Positions 33,755-40,245 are shown, counted from the first letter of the stretch. The stretch is DNA of 40,245 bases from an uncultured Alistipes sp. (GCA_904502005.1 CAJGDC010000012.1:1-40245), one strand, 5' to 3'. Numbers and translations are program-made. The notes: generated by a model from the sequence alone, not told the origin.

Positions 33755-34300
33755 CTACTCCTTGAACAAATCTATCTCCCCACGCTCTACCTGATGATAA
33801 ATAGATGTTAGGGTGGCGATTACCGGCGAGATATACTCCAACGTATCAGCCACAACCGCCTCACCACTACCCTTTATACGATATAGCATAGCGGCATAGA
33901 GGGCACGGAAGCAGAGCTCCGTATCGCTAATATTCTTTCCGAAGATTGTTCTAAGAGTTGGCAGGTATGGCTCAAGATGGGCAACCTTAGCTCTATATGC
34001 TGCACCTACAGGTAGTTGCATAAGCTGCAGGTGTAGATTGTGCAAATCGGCAACAAGGTGGAGGGTATGGTCAAGGTGGCCACTGCTCTCCTTCTCCTCC
34101 TCTCTCAACAATGTTGCAATATCCATATACCACATAAGCAGTACATTCTGACTCTGCTCGTCAAGATTTCGCGGAGCCACAAACTGCGAATAGATAGCCT
34201 CTGGGCTAAATTGCAGTGCTCTCAACAGGTCCTCTATCTGCCATAGATAGAGAATATACTCAGCAATATTTTCTTTGCGTTTTGCTTGTGCTATATCCAT
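33755..34300 (-). CDS. DUF4924 family protein
   Basis: This encodes 181 residues, all helical, recognised as DUF4924 (a Bacteroidota-specific family) by its N-terminus MDIAQAKRKENIAEYILYLW, the QIEDLLRA stretch and the internal NLHLQLM segment. No catalytic motif is visible and it has no signal peptide. The function is unknown. Its ATG follows the stop of the ABC exporter by 2 nt, so it is last in the nrnA-exporter operon. Confidence 0.8.
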   Translation of the reverse strand: MDIAQAKRKENIAEYILYLWQIEDLLRALQFSPEAIYSQFVAPRNLDEQSQNVLLMWYMDIATLLREEEKESSGHLDHTLHLVADLHNLHLQLMQLPVGAAYRAKVAHLEPYLPTLRTIFGKNISDTELCFRALYAAMLYRIKGSGEAVVADTLEYISPVIATLTSIYHQVERGEIDLFKE

Positions 34301-34302
34301 AA

Positions 34303-36135
34303 CTACTTTAGACTTTGCATCTCAATAAGTTTTGCGTAAATACCACCGCGAGCAATAAGCTCTTCGTGTGTTCCCTGCTCAGCAATGCGACCCTCATCAA
34401 TGACGATAATCTTATCGGCATGCTGGATGGTTGATAGTCGGTGTGCAATAACCACCGAAGTTCTACCCTTAAGCATTCGGGTAAGTGCCTGCTGAACAAG
34501 CTGCTCCGACTCAGTGTCAAGAGCCGAAGTCGCCTCGTCAAGAATAAGGAACTCCGGATTCTTAAGTACCGCGCGGGCAATGCTAAGGCGCTGGCGCTGA
34601 CCTCCTGAGAGCTTCGCACCTCTATCGCCGATATTTGTCTGGTAGCCCTCTGCCGTAGCGACAATAAAGTCATGCGCATTGGCTATCTTTGCAGCCTCGA
34701 CAATCTCATCATGCGTAGCACCCTGCTTTCCAAGTGCGATATTGCTCTCAATAGTATCGTTAAAGAGCACTGTATCTTGCGAAACAAGGCTCATATAGCC
34801 TCTAAGCGACTCCTGCTTGAAGCGCTTAATATTCATGCCATCAATAAGTATCTCGCCACTATTAGGGTCGTAAAAACGAGGCATCAACTCGCTAAGGGTA
34901 CTCTTTCCACCACCAGAAGAGCCAACAAGTGCAACAGTCTCGCCCTTGTTGATTGTAAAGGAGATATTATGCAGAATCTCCCTGCTATCGTCATAGGAGA
35001 AGCTGATATTGCGGAACTCAATCTGCTTCTTGATGCCATTAAACTCTACAGCCTCAGCACTATCCTCAATATCACTCACTGCGTCTATAACCTCAAAGAT
35101 ACGCTCACCAGCTGCAACACCCTGGTTGATATTGGCAAACTGGTCAATAAAGGCACGCACTGGGCGTGTAATCTGCGAGAAGGCGGCAATAAAGGCGATA
35201 AATCCCGCAGCGCTCATGCTGCCCTTAGTAACAAGCGAACCTCCAAAGACGAGCACTACAGCTACGGCAGTAATACCCAGAAATTCACTCATTGGTGAGG
35301 CTAACTGCTGACGGCGTGCCATCCAGAGCATCAGACGCGAGAGCTCAGCATTTATCTGGTGGAACTTCTCTCGAATATACTCCGTAGCGGTGTATGTCTT
35401 GATAATCTTTATACCCGAGAGTGACTCGTCAAGCACACTAACCATATCGCCCAACTGCTCCTGCACACGGCTTGCAGGGTGGCGTAGACGCTTAACAATG
35501 CCTCCGATTAGCAGGCCCACGATAGGCAGGAAGAGCACTGCAAACAGAGCCAGCTCCCACGACACATTGAGCATAAGCACGAGGTAACCGATAATGAGGA
35601 ATGGCTCGCGGAATGCCACCTGAAGGGTGTTGGTAATACAGAACTGCACAGCCATAACATCCGAGGTGATGCGCGAGATAATATCTCCCTTACGCTGCTC
35701 AGAGAAGTAGCCGACATTCATATCAATAATGTTGTCAAACATCATGTTACGCATACGCTGCAACGTAGTTGTTCGCATACACTCCACAGTGTAGGCACTA
35801 AGATAGCGGAAGAGGTTTGAGAGCATATTTGCCGAGACAACCACCACTCCGAGCAGCGCAAGTATACGTGTCATAGTAAACTCCACACCAAAGAGCTGCG
35901 TGTAGATATAACTTAACCACTCTGTCAGCGCCTGCTCATTAAGGGCAACGGCTGGCATCTGGTATGTTGGCACAAAGGCAAAGCCCTTGTCAAACATGGT
36001 GTTGAGAATCGGAATAATCAGCGCATATGTCGCTGTATTGAATATCGCATGCAGAGCCGCCGTAAAGAAGTATGGCACAGCATATTTGCTTATTGGGCTT
36101 GCAAAATTTAGTAGTCTGAGATAGGTCTTAAACAT
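34303..36135 (-). CDS. MsbA-like ABC exporter (fused permease and ATPase)
   Basis: This encodes 610 residues, a half-transporter. The six-helix membrane domain spans about residues 15-330 and the nucleotide-binding domain about 370-610. It has Walker A GSSGGGKST at 405-413, the signature LSGGQRQR, Walker B LILDEATSALD and the switch His region IAHRLSTI. This arrangement fits MsbA, the lipid A flippase, and Bacteroidota often place this gene near lipid or nucleotide-metabolism genes. Substrate assignment is inference; peptide or drug export cannot be excluded. It is preceded by nrnA (32-nt gap) and followed by a DUF4924 gene. Confidence 0.85.
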   Translation of the reverse strand: MFKTYLRLLNFASPISKYAVPYFFTAALHAIFNTATYALIIPILNTMFDKGFAFVPTYQMPAVALNEQALTEWLSYIYTQLFGVEFTMTRILALLGVVVVSANMLSNLFRYLSAYTVECMRTTTLQRMRNMMFDNIIDMNVGYFSEQRKGDIISRITSDVMAVQFCITNTLQVAFREPFLIIGYLVLMLNVSWELALFAVLFLPIVGLLIGGIVKRLRHPASRVQEQLGDMVSVLDESLSGIKIIKTYTATEYIREKFHQINAELSRLMLWMARRQQLASPMSEFLGITAVAVVLVFGGSLVTKGSMSAAGFIAFIAAFSQITRPVRAFIDQFANINQGVAAGERIFEVIDAVSDIEDSAEAVEFNGIKKQIEFRNISFSYDDSREILHNISFTINKGETVALVGSSGGGKSTLSELMPRFYDPNSGEILIDGMNIKRFKQESLRGYMSLVSQDTVLFNDTIESNIALGKQGATHDEIVEAAKIANAHDFIVATAEGYQTNIGDRGAKLSGGQRQRLSIARAVLKNPEFLILDEATSALDTESEQLVQQALTRMLKGRTSVVIAHRLSTIQHADKIIVIDEGRIAEQGTHEELIARGGIYAKLIEMQSLK

Positions 36136-36167
36136 TCTTTTCTATTCTAATATTAGAGGGCTCTTTG

Positions 36168-37196
36168 CTATACCAACCCCTCGTTGTGGTACTCCTCAAC
36201 AGCCTTGATATAGTGAGCAATGGTATCCTCCATACTCATAAAGGACTTACCGCCCGCAGCGTTATGGTGACCGCCTCCGTTAAAATATCGACGAGCAAAG
36301 GTATTGACATCCACCTTGCCATGGCTACGCAGGGATACTCGAATAAAGCCACCCTGCTGCTCTGAGAACATCGCCGACATCTTGACCTTCTTTATTGAGA
36401 GAGGATAGTTCACAAAACCCTCGCTATCACCCTGCTGGAACCAGAAGCGGCGCATCTCCTCCTCTGTAAGTGACAGATAGGCAACCGTTCCCTTAAGAAG
36501 CGTCTTCATCTTGCGATTGATAACATAGCCAAAGAGCCTTGCGCGACCTTCGGTAAAGGAGTTGTAGACATTGTTATAGATTGTCGGCACATCAATTCCC
36601 GTCTCAAGCAGATCTGCTGCTGCGCGGAAGAGCTCCGCGTTGATAGTCGAAAAGGCGAAGTTACCCGTATCTGTAATCATACCAACATATAGCAGCGTTG
36701 CAATGGTCTGGTTAAAGACCTCTGTTCCATAGGCAGCCTTGAGAATCTCATAGACAAGATATGCAGTGCTTGATGACTCCGGGAATGAGAAGATCAGGTC
36801 AAACTCATCAGATGGGCTGAGGTGATGGTCTATAAGCACGCGCTTTGCCGTAGTGTTTGTAGCAATAATCTCTGTCAAAGCCTCCAAACGCGAGAGCGAG
36901 CTCATATCGGCACAAATAACCACATCAGCCGCCTCAATAACACTCTGAGCAACCCCCAGCTTATCTAAGGCGTGAATAATCAGCTCATCGCTACATGGCA
37001 TCCACTTCAGATAGTATGGAAAACGATTTGGTAGGATGCAGTGCACTGTGTGCCCTTGCGCCTTGAGCACCTCCGCTATAGCCAACGAAGAACCTATCGC
37101 GTCACCATCCGGATTTGTATGCGACAAAATAACCACCTTCTTAGGCTGCGACAAGAGCTGCTTGAGCGCCTCAATTTTTTCAAAATCTAACTTCAT
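36168..37196 (-). CDS. nrnA: DHH-family phosphoesterase, NrnA-like (nanoRNase / pAp phosphatase)
   Basis: This encodes 342 residues from the ATG at 37196. DHH-DHHA1 motifs are complete: SHTNPDGDAIGS (H26, D30, D32), CADMS (D97), DHH at 123-125, TDTGNF (D176) and the DHHA1 GGGHHNAAGG at 307-316. The family degrades short RNA oligonucleotides and/or dephosphorylates 3'-phosphoadenosine 5'-phosphate with Mn2+. The ATG is 6 nt after a well-formed promoter, so the mRNA may be almost leaderless. It is the first gene of a three-gene operon. The alternative is a c-di-AMP/pGpG phosphodiesterase of the same fold, but no sensor domains are present. Confidence 0.9.
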   Translation of the reverse strand: MKLDFEKIEALKQLLSQPKKVVILSHTNPDGDAIGSSLAIAEVLKAQGHTVHCILPNRFPYYLKWMPCSDELIIHALDKLGVAQSVIEAADVVICADMSSLSRLEALTEIIATNTTAKRVLIDHHLSPSDEFDLIFSFPESSSTAYLVYEILKAAYGTEVFNQTIATLLYVGMITDTGNFAFSTINAELFRAAADLLETGIDVPTIYNNVYNSFTEGRARLFGYVINRKMKTLLKGTVAYLSLTEEEMRRFWFQQGDSEGFVNYPLSIKKVKMSAMFSEQQGGFIRVSLRSHGKVDVNTFARRYFNGGGHHNAAGGKSFMSMEDTIAHYIKAVEEYHNEGLV

Positions 37197-37202
37197 AGCC
37201 CA

Positions 37203-37233
37203 CAAAGTTAATTAAACCATTTGAAAATTCAAA
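37203..37233 (-). promoter_or_regulatory. Promoter of the nrnA operon, very close to the ATG
   Basis: On the minus strand, TTTG (complement of 37230-37233), 19 bp, TAACTTTG (complement of 37203-37210). Only 6 nt separate the -7 box from the ATG at 37196, so transcription should begin at or next to the start codon. Confidence 0.65.
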
Positions 37234-37445
37234 ATTTACCAACCCTAACACCTTAACTATCAATTGTCAAATATTAAAAAGGTGCTTTTTACAATGAATT
37301 TGTAGTCGTTTTACCGTCAATAATAGTCACTTCACCGCAACAGAAAGAGCTCAGATACAAGAAAAAAATGGCCTCCAGAGCTATCTCGGCACGATATTTG
37401 TCAATTTTTGTGCAGACATTTTGCGGGATATATTGTCGTTAGAGA
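37234..37445. other. Non-coding interval upstream of the sigma-factor promoter
   Basis: Between the nrnA and sigma-factor promoters there is no convincing gene. It is A/T-rich near the nrnA side. I see no long inverted repeat or conserved box beyond the promoters. Confidence 0.5.
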
Positions 37446-37477
37446 TTTGGAAGTTTGAAAAAACATATATACCTTTG
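37446..37477 (+). promoter_or_regulatory. Promoter of the sigma-factor gene
   Basis: TTTG (37446-37449), 20 bp, TACCTTTG (37470-37477): a full match. A leader of about 80 nt follows and ends in an AAAGGAG-type Shine-Dalgarno sequence (37553-37559) just before the ATG. That is stronger than usual for Bacteroidota. Confidence 0.75.
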
Positions 37478-37564
37478 CAATACAAACTAATGTTAAACTC
37501 TTAAAAACACTTGTTGCCTATTGATAAAATTCTACTCTGAACATTTATAAGAAAGGAGAAGAAT

Positions 37565-38149
37565 ATGAACGCACAGATTGCAAGCGACCGCGAGTTGCTT
37601 AATCAGTATCTGCAGGGCGACAAGGGTGCTATTTCTACCCTTATAGAGAAACACAACCGTCGTGTCCGTGACTACATTCGTATGATGGTCGGGGACAGCG
37701 ACCTTGCTGCCGATATTGCGCAGGAGACCTTTATAAAGGCGGTGAGCGTAATTGATGCGGGAAGATATGTTGACAATGGTAAATTCCTATCATGGGTGCT
37801 CCGCATTGCCCACAATAAAGCTCTGGATTACTTCCGTTCGCAGAAGAGCAACAGCTCTGTTAGCGAGTCAAGCGCAGGTTACAATGTCCTGGGAACAATA
37901 AAGTATGCCGAGAAGAGTATTGAGGAGAGTATGATTGGCGAGCAGATTGATACAGATATTCGTTCGCTTGTCTCAGAACTGCCAGAGGAGCAGCGCGAGG
38001 TGGTTATGTTACGCTACTACTCAGACCTATCATTCAAGGAGATTGCCGACCAGACTGGCGTAAGCATTAACACAGCACTGGGACGTATGCGTTACGCATT
38101 GATAAATCTACGCAAAATGATAAAAGAGCGAAATTTAACCCTCTGCTAA
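37565..38149 (+). CDS. RNA polymerase sigma-70 family factor (ECF-like)
   Basis: This encodes 194 residues. Region 2 is at about 8-75: LLNQYLQGDKGAISTLIEKH, then DSDLAADIAQETFIKAV (region 2.2-2.3) and WVLRIAHNKALDYFR. Region 4 is at about 135-190: LPEEQREVVMLRYYSDLSFKEIADQTGVSINTALGRMRYAL, a good helix-turn-helix for the -35 element. It has no membrane anti-sigma gene beside it, unlike FecI-type pairs. The linker between regions (about residues 95-125) is Ser-rich. A 43-residue ORF follows 58 nt later. It probably acts as a general or stress sigma factor transcribed from a housekeeping-type promoter. The target genes are unknown. Confidence 0.9.
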   Translation: MNAQIASDRELLNQYLQGDKGAISTLIEKHNRRVRDYIRMMVGDSDLAADIAQETFIKAVSVIDAGRYVDNGKFLSWVLRIAHNKALDYFRSQKSNSSVSESSAGYNVLGTIKYAEKSIEESMIGEQIDTDIRSLVSELPEEQREVVMLRYYSDLSFKEIADQTGVSINTALGRMRYALINLRKMIKERNLTLC

Positions 38150-38207
38150 CAATAAAAACACAGACAATCGCGTTTAGTATGTGAACTCACTAAAAAACCG
38201 ATTGCCT

Positions 38208-38339
38208 ATGTATCAACTCGACCCTTTGTATTGCCTTAGCGACGAGAAGTTATTGATGGACTATGTTATTTGCGACGATGCAGAACTACTATATTTAGAT
38301 GCCATCTTAACAGAGTCGTTTGCACAACCAAGAGGCTAA
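38208..38339 (+). CDS. 43-residue acidic micro-ORF behind the sigma factor
   Basis: ATG at 38208, stop TAA at 38337-38339. The peptide begins MYQLDPLYCLSDEKLLMDYV and ends LTESFAQPRG. It is strongly acidic, with nine Asp/Glu against one Lys and one Arg, and leucine-rich, so it may be a short helical hairpin. It lies between the sigma-factor gene and a strong terminator, so it should be on the same transcript. Its reading frame is clean, but a gene this short cannot be proven by sequence alone. It has no recognised family. A 6-bp inverted repeat (CAATCG / CGATTG, 38165-38204) ends 3 nt before its ATG. A partner or inhibitor of the sigma factor is one possibility. Confidence 0.5.
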   Translation: MYQLDPLYCLSDEKLLMDYVICDDAELLYLDAILTESFAQPRG

Positions 38340-38354
38340 TGTTTGCCCTACAGC

Positions 38355-38394
38355 AAACAATGGGCTGACTAAGTTTTTAGTCAGCCCATTGTTT
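38355..38394. terminator. Strong bidirectional terminator
   Basis: Two perfect 18-bp arms (38355-38372 and 38377-38394, core AATGGGCTGACTAA) with a 4-nt loop GTTT. The second arm ends at the stop codon of the convergent XRE gene, so both convergent units share it. Confidence 0.92.
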
Positions 38395-38600
38395 TATTGA
38401 TTATCTGATTCCTCAAGCACAAACATATCCTCGACAGGCCTTTCAAAGAGTCGAGCAATGCGCAGGGCCAGAATAGTAGATGGGACAAATCGTCCGCTCT
38501 CAATGGCGTTGACGGTCTGTCTGCTCACCCCTATACTATCGGCAAGTTGTTGCTGAGTCATTCGGCGCTCAGCTCGCGCAACACGGATATTATTCTTCAT
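38394..38600 (-). CDS. XRE-family transcriptional regulator
   Basis: This encodes 68 residues, nearly all an HTH_3 (Cro/CI) domain: MTQQQLADSIGVSRQTVNAIESGRFVPS at about 14-41, including the RQTVNAIESG recognition helix. It is followed by a short C-terminal helix (PVEDMFVLEE), as in the compact YozG-like subgroup. It is translationally linked to the upstream membrane-protein gene, overlapping it by 11 nt (start at 38600, membrane gene stop at 38590). Such HTH/membrane pairs are common in Firmicutes and Bacteroidota and often autoregulate. Confidence 0.92.
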   Translation of the reverse strand: MKNNIRVARAERRMTQQQLADSIGVSRQTVNAIESGRFVPSTILALRIARLFERPVEDMFVLEESDNQ

Positions 38601-39039
38601 CGTTTGCCCTATTTAATCGCCACATCTTAATCTTGAAGGTGACAAGAAAAATCAGAGGCAAGATGAACATCTGGTATATCAAAAACTCATAGAAGTCGTT
38701 TCCATAGAGGCATAGCACCGCCACCGCAAGCACCAACACAGAGATATATAGTGCCAGCAGCAGAGAGTCAAGTCGCATAGCTGAAATCATCTCATCCTCA
38801 TACTTCTCGCGCGAGCAAGATGTAAAAATAAGACCTACGAGAAGTCCGAGAATGGTGATATTGTTCAGAATCTGGGACTCAATCTCACGATAGTTACCCG
38901 TAGCAGAAAAAAATCTACCCAGGTTTACATCCTTACCACCTGTGAACATAATAAATAGTCCCAAAATAGTAAACGGCACCAAAATAAACCAACCGATTTT
39001 ACCAAAGATATGCGGCAAAAGAAAACTTCTATTTTTCAT
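38590..39039 (-). CDS. Four-helix membrane protein paired with an XRE regulator
   Basis: This encodes 149 residues from the ATG at 39039. An in-frame codon at 39114 lies before the promoter, so it is not used. There are four predicted membrane helices at about 14-33, 60-76, 92-112 and 116-136, with a charged cytoplasmic segment between the second and third (CSREKYEDEMISAMRLD). I recognise no named family, but DUF2178-like membrane proteins have this layout and the same XRE neighbour. The operon pairs it with the XRE gene. It may be a sensor of membrane state or simply a co-regulated membrane protein. Confidence 0.75.
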   Translation of the reverse strand: MKNRSFLLPHIFGKIGWFILVPFTILGLFIMFTGGKDVNLGRFFSATGNYREIESQILNNITILGLLVGLIFTSCSREKYEDEMISAMRLDSLLLALYISVLVLAVAVLCLYGNDFYEFLIYQMFILPLIFLVTFKIKMWRLNRANDEE

Positions 39040-39058
39040 AATTATTGGATTTGTACTA

Positions 39059-39089
39059 CAAAGATACGAAAATTTCAACAAATCCCAAA
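39059..39089 (-). promoter_or_regulatory. Promoter of the membrane protein / XRE operon
   Basis: On the minus strand, TTTG (complement of 39086-39089), 19 bp, TATCTTTG (complement of 39059-39066), 19 nt before the ATG at 39039. Both boxes are full matches. Confidence 0.7.
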
Positions 39090-39368
39090 TAAAAAACGAA
39101 GACGGGGTGTGCATACTACCAACTCACTCACCTTTATATTGCACACTGCACTTTGAAAAATTTTCGGAGAAGCTGTAAAGTGCGACCAACACCTCTCCAC
39201 ATTAGCGGTCTACACGCCCCGTACCCGTAAAATAGAGTCTGTCAAACATCTGTGATATTATTCACACTGCAAATGTAAAGAACATTTTACATTTTAGCAA
39301 GAAAACACGACATTTTTTTGTGAAAAAAATTAGCAGGACACAGTGCTCTGCAAATTTTTGGCTATTAG
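39090..39368. other. Non-coding stretch upstream of the palindromic cluster
   Basis: There is no gene. The only notable structure is a perfect 9-bp inverted repeat AAATGTAAA (39271-39279) and TTTACATTT (39286-39294) with a 6-nt loop. Its left arm overlaps TACATTTG on the minus strand (complement of 39270-39277), another -7 match, with a partial -33 (CTTG) 20 bp away. A second promoter about 230 nt from the membrane gene is possible. Confidence 0.45.
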
Positions 39369-39370
39369 CT

Positions 39371-39389
39371 GTTGGCTTGCCTTCGGCAA
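39371..39389. repeat. GTTGGCTT direct repeat and TTC-loop hairpin left of block A
   Basis: TTGCC-TTC-GGCAA (39377-39389) is a small perfect hairpin. GTTGGCTT (39371-39378) recurs at 39539-39546, just past the right end of block A. An 8-bp flanking duplication would fit an insertion, but chance cannot be excluded. Confidence 0.4.
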
Positions 39390-39409
39390 CCCGACCCTGC
39401 TCCGCCTCG

Positions 39410-39520
39410 GCAATATCAGTCGCGGCATAAATGCCCCAAAAGGCGTAAATTGAAAATTCGTGAACAAGTTCCCGTTTTCAATTTACACCTTTTGCACCTT
39501 CGGTGTGCGACTGCTATTGC
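39410..39520. repeat. Four-arm palindromic block A
   Basis: The outer stem pairs 39410-39423 with 39507-39520 (13 of 14). The left hairpin is GGCAT-AA-ATGCC (39424-39435). The long central stem pairs 39438-39456 with 39475-39493 (18 of 19) and is capped by GAAC-AA-GTTC. The right hairpin is GCAC...GTGC (39494-39508), closed by C(TTCG)G; its last two bases compete with the outer stem. The plan is cloverleaf-like. It carries no convincing reading frame. It may act as a structured RNA, a DNA cruciform or a substrate for a hairpin-recognising recombinase. The function is unknown. Confidence 0.65.
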
Positions 39521-39556
39521 TCTCGGCTTAATCGCAGCGTTGGCTTTTAAGAGGTA

Positions 39557-39569
39557 CAGACTTCGTCTG
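39557..39569. repeat. Small hairpin between blocks A and B
   Basis: CAGAC (39557-39561), TTC, GTCTG (39565-39569): a perfect 5-bp stem with the same TTC loop as the hairpin left of block A. Confidence 0.5.
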
Positions 39570-39581
39570 AAAGTGTTTATT

Positions 39582-39703
39582 CGGATTTAGGTTGCTGCCG
39601 CAAGGCAGTGAAATGAAAAATAGACCTTTCAGCTCAAGCTTGCTTGAAAACTGAAAAAGGTCTATTTTTTGTTTCAATAACTCGCAGAGTTACCCTAAAT
39701 CCG
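39582..39703. repeat. Four-arm palindromic block B
   Basis: This has the same plan as block A with unrelated sequence. The outer stem CGGATTTAGG (39582-39591) pairs perfectly with CCTAAATCCG (39694-39703). The left hairpin is CTGCC-GCAA-GGCAG (39595-39608), with a GNRA loop. The long central stem pairs 39610-39632 with 39651-39675, with small bulges, and is capped by TCAAG-CTTG-CTTGA. The right hairpin is TAACTC-gca-GAGTTA (39678-39692). No coding potential is visible. Confidence 0.7.
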
Positions 39704-39747
39704 CATCAGCACAGAAGAAAAACGCAGTTTTTCCAAGAGTTTTTGGG

Positions 39748-39769
39748 GCGCCTTTTTGCAAAAAGGCGC
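39748..39769. repeat. Perfect 22-bp palindrome
   Basis: GCGCCTTTTTG and its complement CAAAAAGGCGC run without a spacer from 39748 to 39769. It lies 13 nt past the stop of the aspartyl protease gene in that gene's transcription direction. It could form a terminator-like stem, but neither side carries a clean T-run beyond the palindrome. A protein-binding site is the alternative. Confidence 0.6.
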
Positions 39770-39782
39770 GGTACTTGCAAGT

Positions 39783-40245
39783 TTACTTTGTATTTGGGCG
39801 GATATACATCTCCCAATTCTCAAAGTCGAAGATAACATCAAAGTTAGCAAGTATGGCGTTGCCGACAAGTCCATCAAATCTACTATCAGCCATAGCACCC
39901 TGCTTATTTTCCGAGCAAGAGATGCGGACATTGTTGACGGTTTTGCCACCGATAGTAATCTGTTTTGCCGTAACATAGCTCTCCGTGCGCGAGCCACCTA
40001 CACCGCCTACCTCAACGGTTGTGCTACTTGCGCCTACAAGGTGTCCACCACTCTTTAAGCGAGCAGTTGCTGCGCTACCCAGAGCCAACTCGGTGGGCAT
40101 ACCCGTATCCATAAGGAAGTTACCTGTAAGTGTATATCCGTCGGCAAATGTAACCGATAGCGGAATGATAATTCGGTCTTTATTCTTCAGCCAAGAGCAC
40201 TTCACTGCGGTAAAATCCTCTGCAATCTTCTCCTCTGGCTGCAGG
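39783..40245 (-). CDS. Retropepsin-like aspartyl protease family protein (partial)
   Basis: The frame is open to the right edge, so the start lies outside; at least 154 residues are visible. An earlier internal GTG at 40205 is not the start because the frame continues upstream. The catalytic FLMDTG motif sits in the first visible strand region, followed by TELALG. Further on are the SRTESYVTAKQITIGGK strand and DGLVGNAILANFDVIFDFEN, the typical second-lobe-like segment. This places it in the Bacteroidota aspartyl-protease-like family (single DTG, dimer-forming, often with a PDZ domain). It ends in a short tail at 39783, next to the palindromic cluster. Confidence 0.8.
   Translation of the reverse strand, partial: LQPEEKIAEDFTAVKCSWLKNKDRIIIPLSVTFADGYTLTGNFLMDTGMPTELALGSAATARLKSGGHLVGASSTTVEVGGVGGSRTESYVTAKQITIGGKTVNNVRISCSENKQGAMADSRFDGLVGNAILANFDVIFDFENWEMYIRPNTK

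Noticed and set aside
39748..39769. The 22-bp palindrome as a standard terminator of the aspartyl protease gene
   Set aside because: On the minus strand the stem is followed by a C-rich stretch and then A-rich sequence, not a T-run. It is left as a palindrome of unknown role.
39360..39780. Short open frames through the palindromic cluster (for example near 39372-39590 and 39644-39835)
   Set aside because: They are rich in Arg/Ser/Cys without a family signature, run through the hairpin arms, and lack ribosome-binding context. The structure, not coding, explains the sequence.
40203..40205. GTG as the start of the aspartyl protease gene
   Set aside because: The frame continues upstream to the window edge without a stop and the family has more N-terminal sequence, so the gene is only partly visible.
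1..40245. CRISPR array, phage, insertion sequence or tRNA/rRNA genes
   Set aside because: No regularly spaced repeats, no transposase or phage structural proteins, and no cloverleaf matching a tRNA were seen. The four-arm blocks lack tRNA anticodon and T-loop features.

Overview
The window reads as ordinary chromosome of a member of the Bacteroidota, most likely the order Bacteroidales and perhaps an Alistipes/Rikenellaceae-type gut organism. The order-level call rests on the promoter architecture seen repeatedly (TTTG, about 19-20 bp, then TAnnTTTG, the form used by the Bacteroidota primary sigma factor), on Bacteroidota-typical families (DUF4924, DUF3108, BspA-like leucine-rich repeats, a PiT transporter fused to a PhoU-like tail, IspG with an insert domain, an acidic tail after a lipoprotein cysteine) and on the xer-hpf gene pair. 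The genus is a guess. Genes are densely packed, with short or overlapping junctions and hairpin terminators at most convergent boundaries. I see no tRNA, rRNA, CRISPR array, phage module or transposase.

Layout. 1-179: the start of a DUF4160 toxin-antitoxin-like gene, with a palindrome inside its promoter spacer. 442-4009: a translationally coupled pair, a leucine-rich-repeat protein followed by a plug-less outer-membrane beta-barrel. 4236-5506: Xer recombinase and hibernation factor. 5576-9458 (minus): PiT phosphate transporter and two tandem class-A (PAP2) acid phosphatases, a phosphate-related block. 9651-12539: a lone DUF4062/STAND-like protein with a damaged P-loop, the best candidate for an accessory or defence gene. 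12623-16254: tight operon nfo, glycerophosphodiester phosphodiesterase, glycerol-3-phosphate transporter, YbaK deacylase. 16289-17658: DUF1963 protein plus a divergent PP2C-like protein.

17700-19897 (minus): SDR and aldehyde dehydrogenase with a stop/start overlap. 19975-21817: class-III aminotransferase and nitroreductase. 21806-23892 (minus): ispG and a WbqC-like protein. 23988-24416 (minus): a small lipoprotein with a long upstream non-coding stretch. 24855-30365: recG, a DUF3108 protein, a membrane coiled-coil protein and nadB. 30422-31513 (minus) SGNH hydrolase and 31662-33698 (plus) prfC and an FKBP isomerase diverge from well-formed back-to-back promoters. 33755-37196 (minus): DHH phosphoesterase (NrnA-like), MsbA-like ABC exporter, DUF4924 protein. 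37565-38339: an ECF-like sigma factor followed by an unlisted 43-residue acidic micro-ORF. 38394-39039 (minus): a four-helix membrane protein and an XRE regulator. 39783-40245 (minus): part of an aspartyl protease.

The most unusual non-coding structure is at about 39370-39770. Two consecutive blocks each fold, on paper, into the same four-arm plan (outer stem, short left hairpin, long central stem, short right hairpin), yet have different sequences. They are followed by a perfect 22-bp palindrome. No gene explains them. Other points for follow-up are the pseudo-ATPase P-loop in the DUF4062 protein, the PP2C-like protein with altered metal-site motifs, the acidic micro-ORF behind the sigma factor, the DUF4160 promoter palindrome, and two promoters (recG, nrnA) so close to their ATG that the messages may be leaderless.
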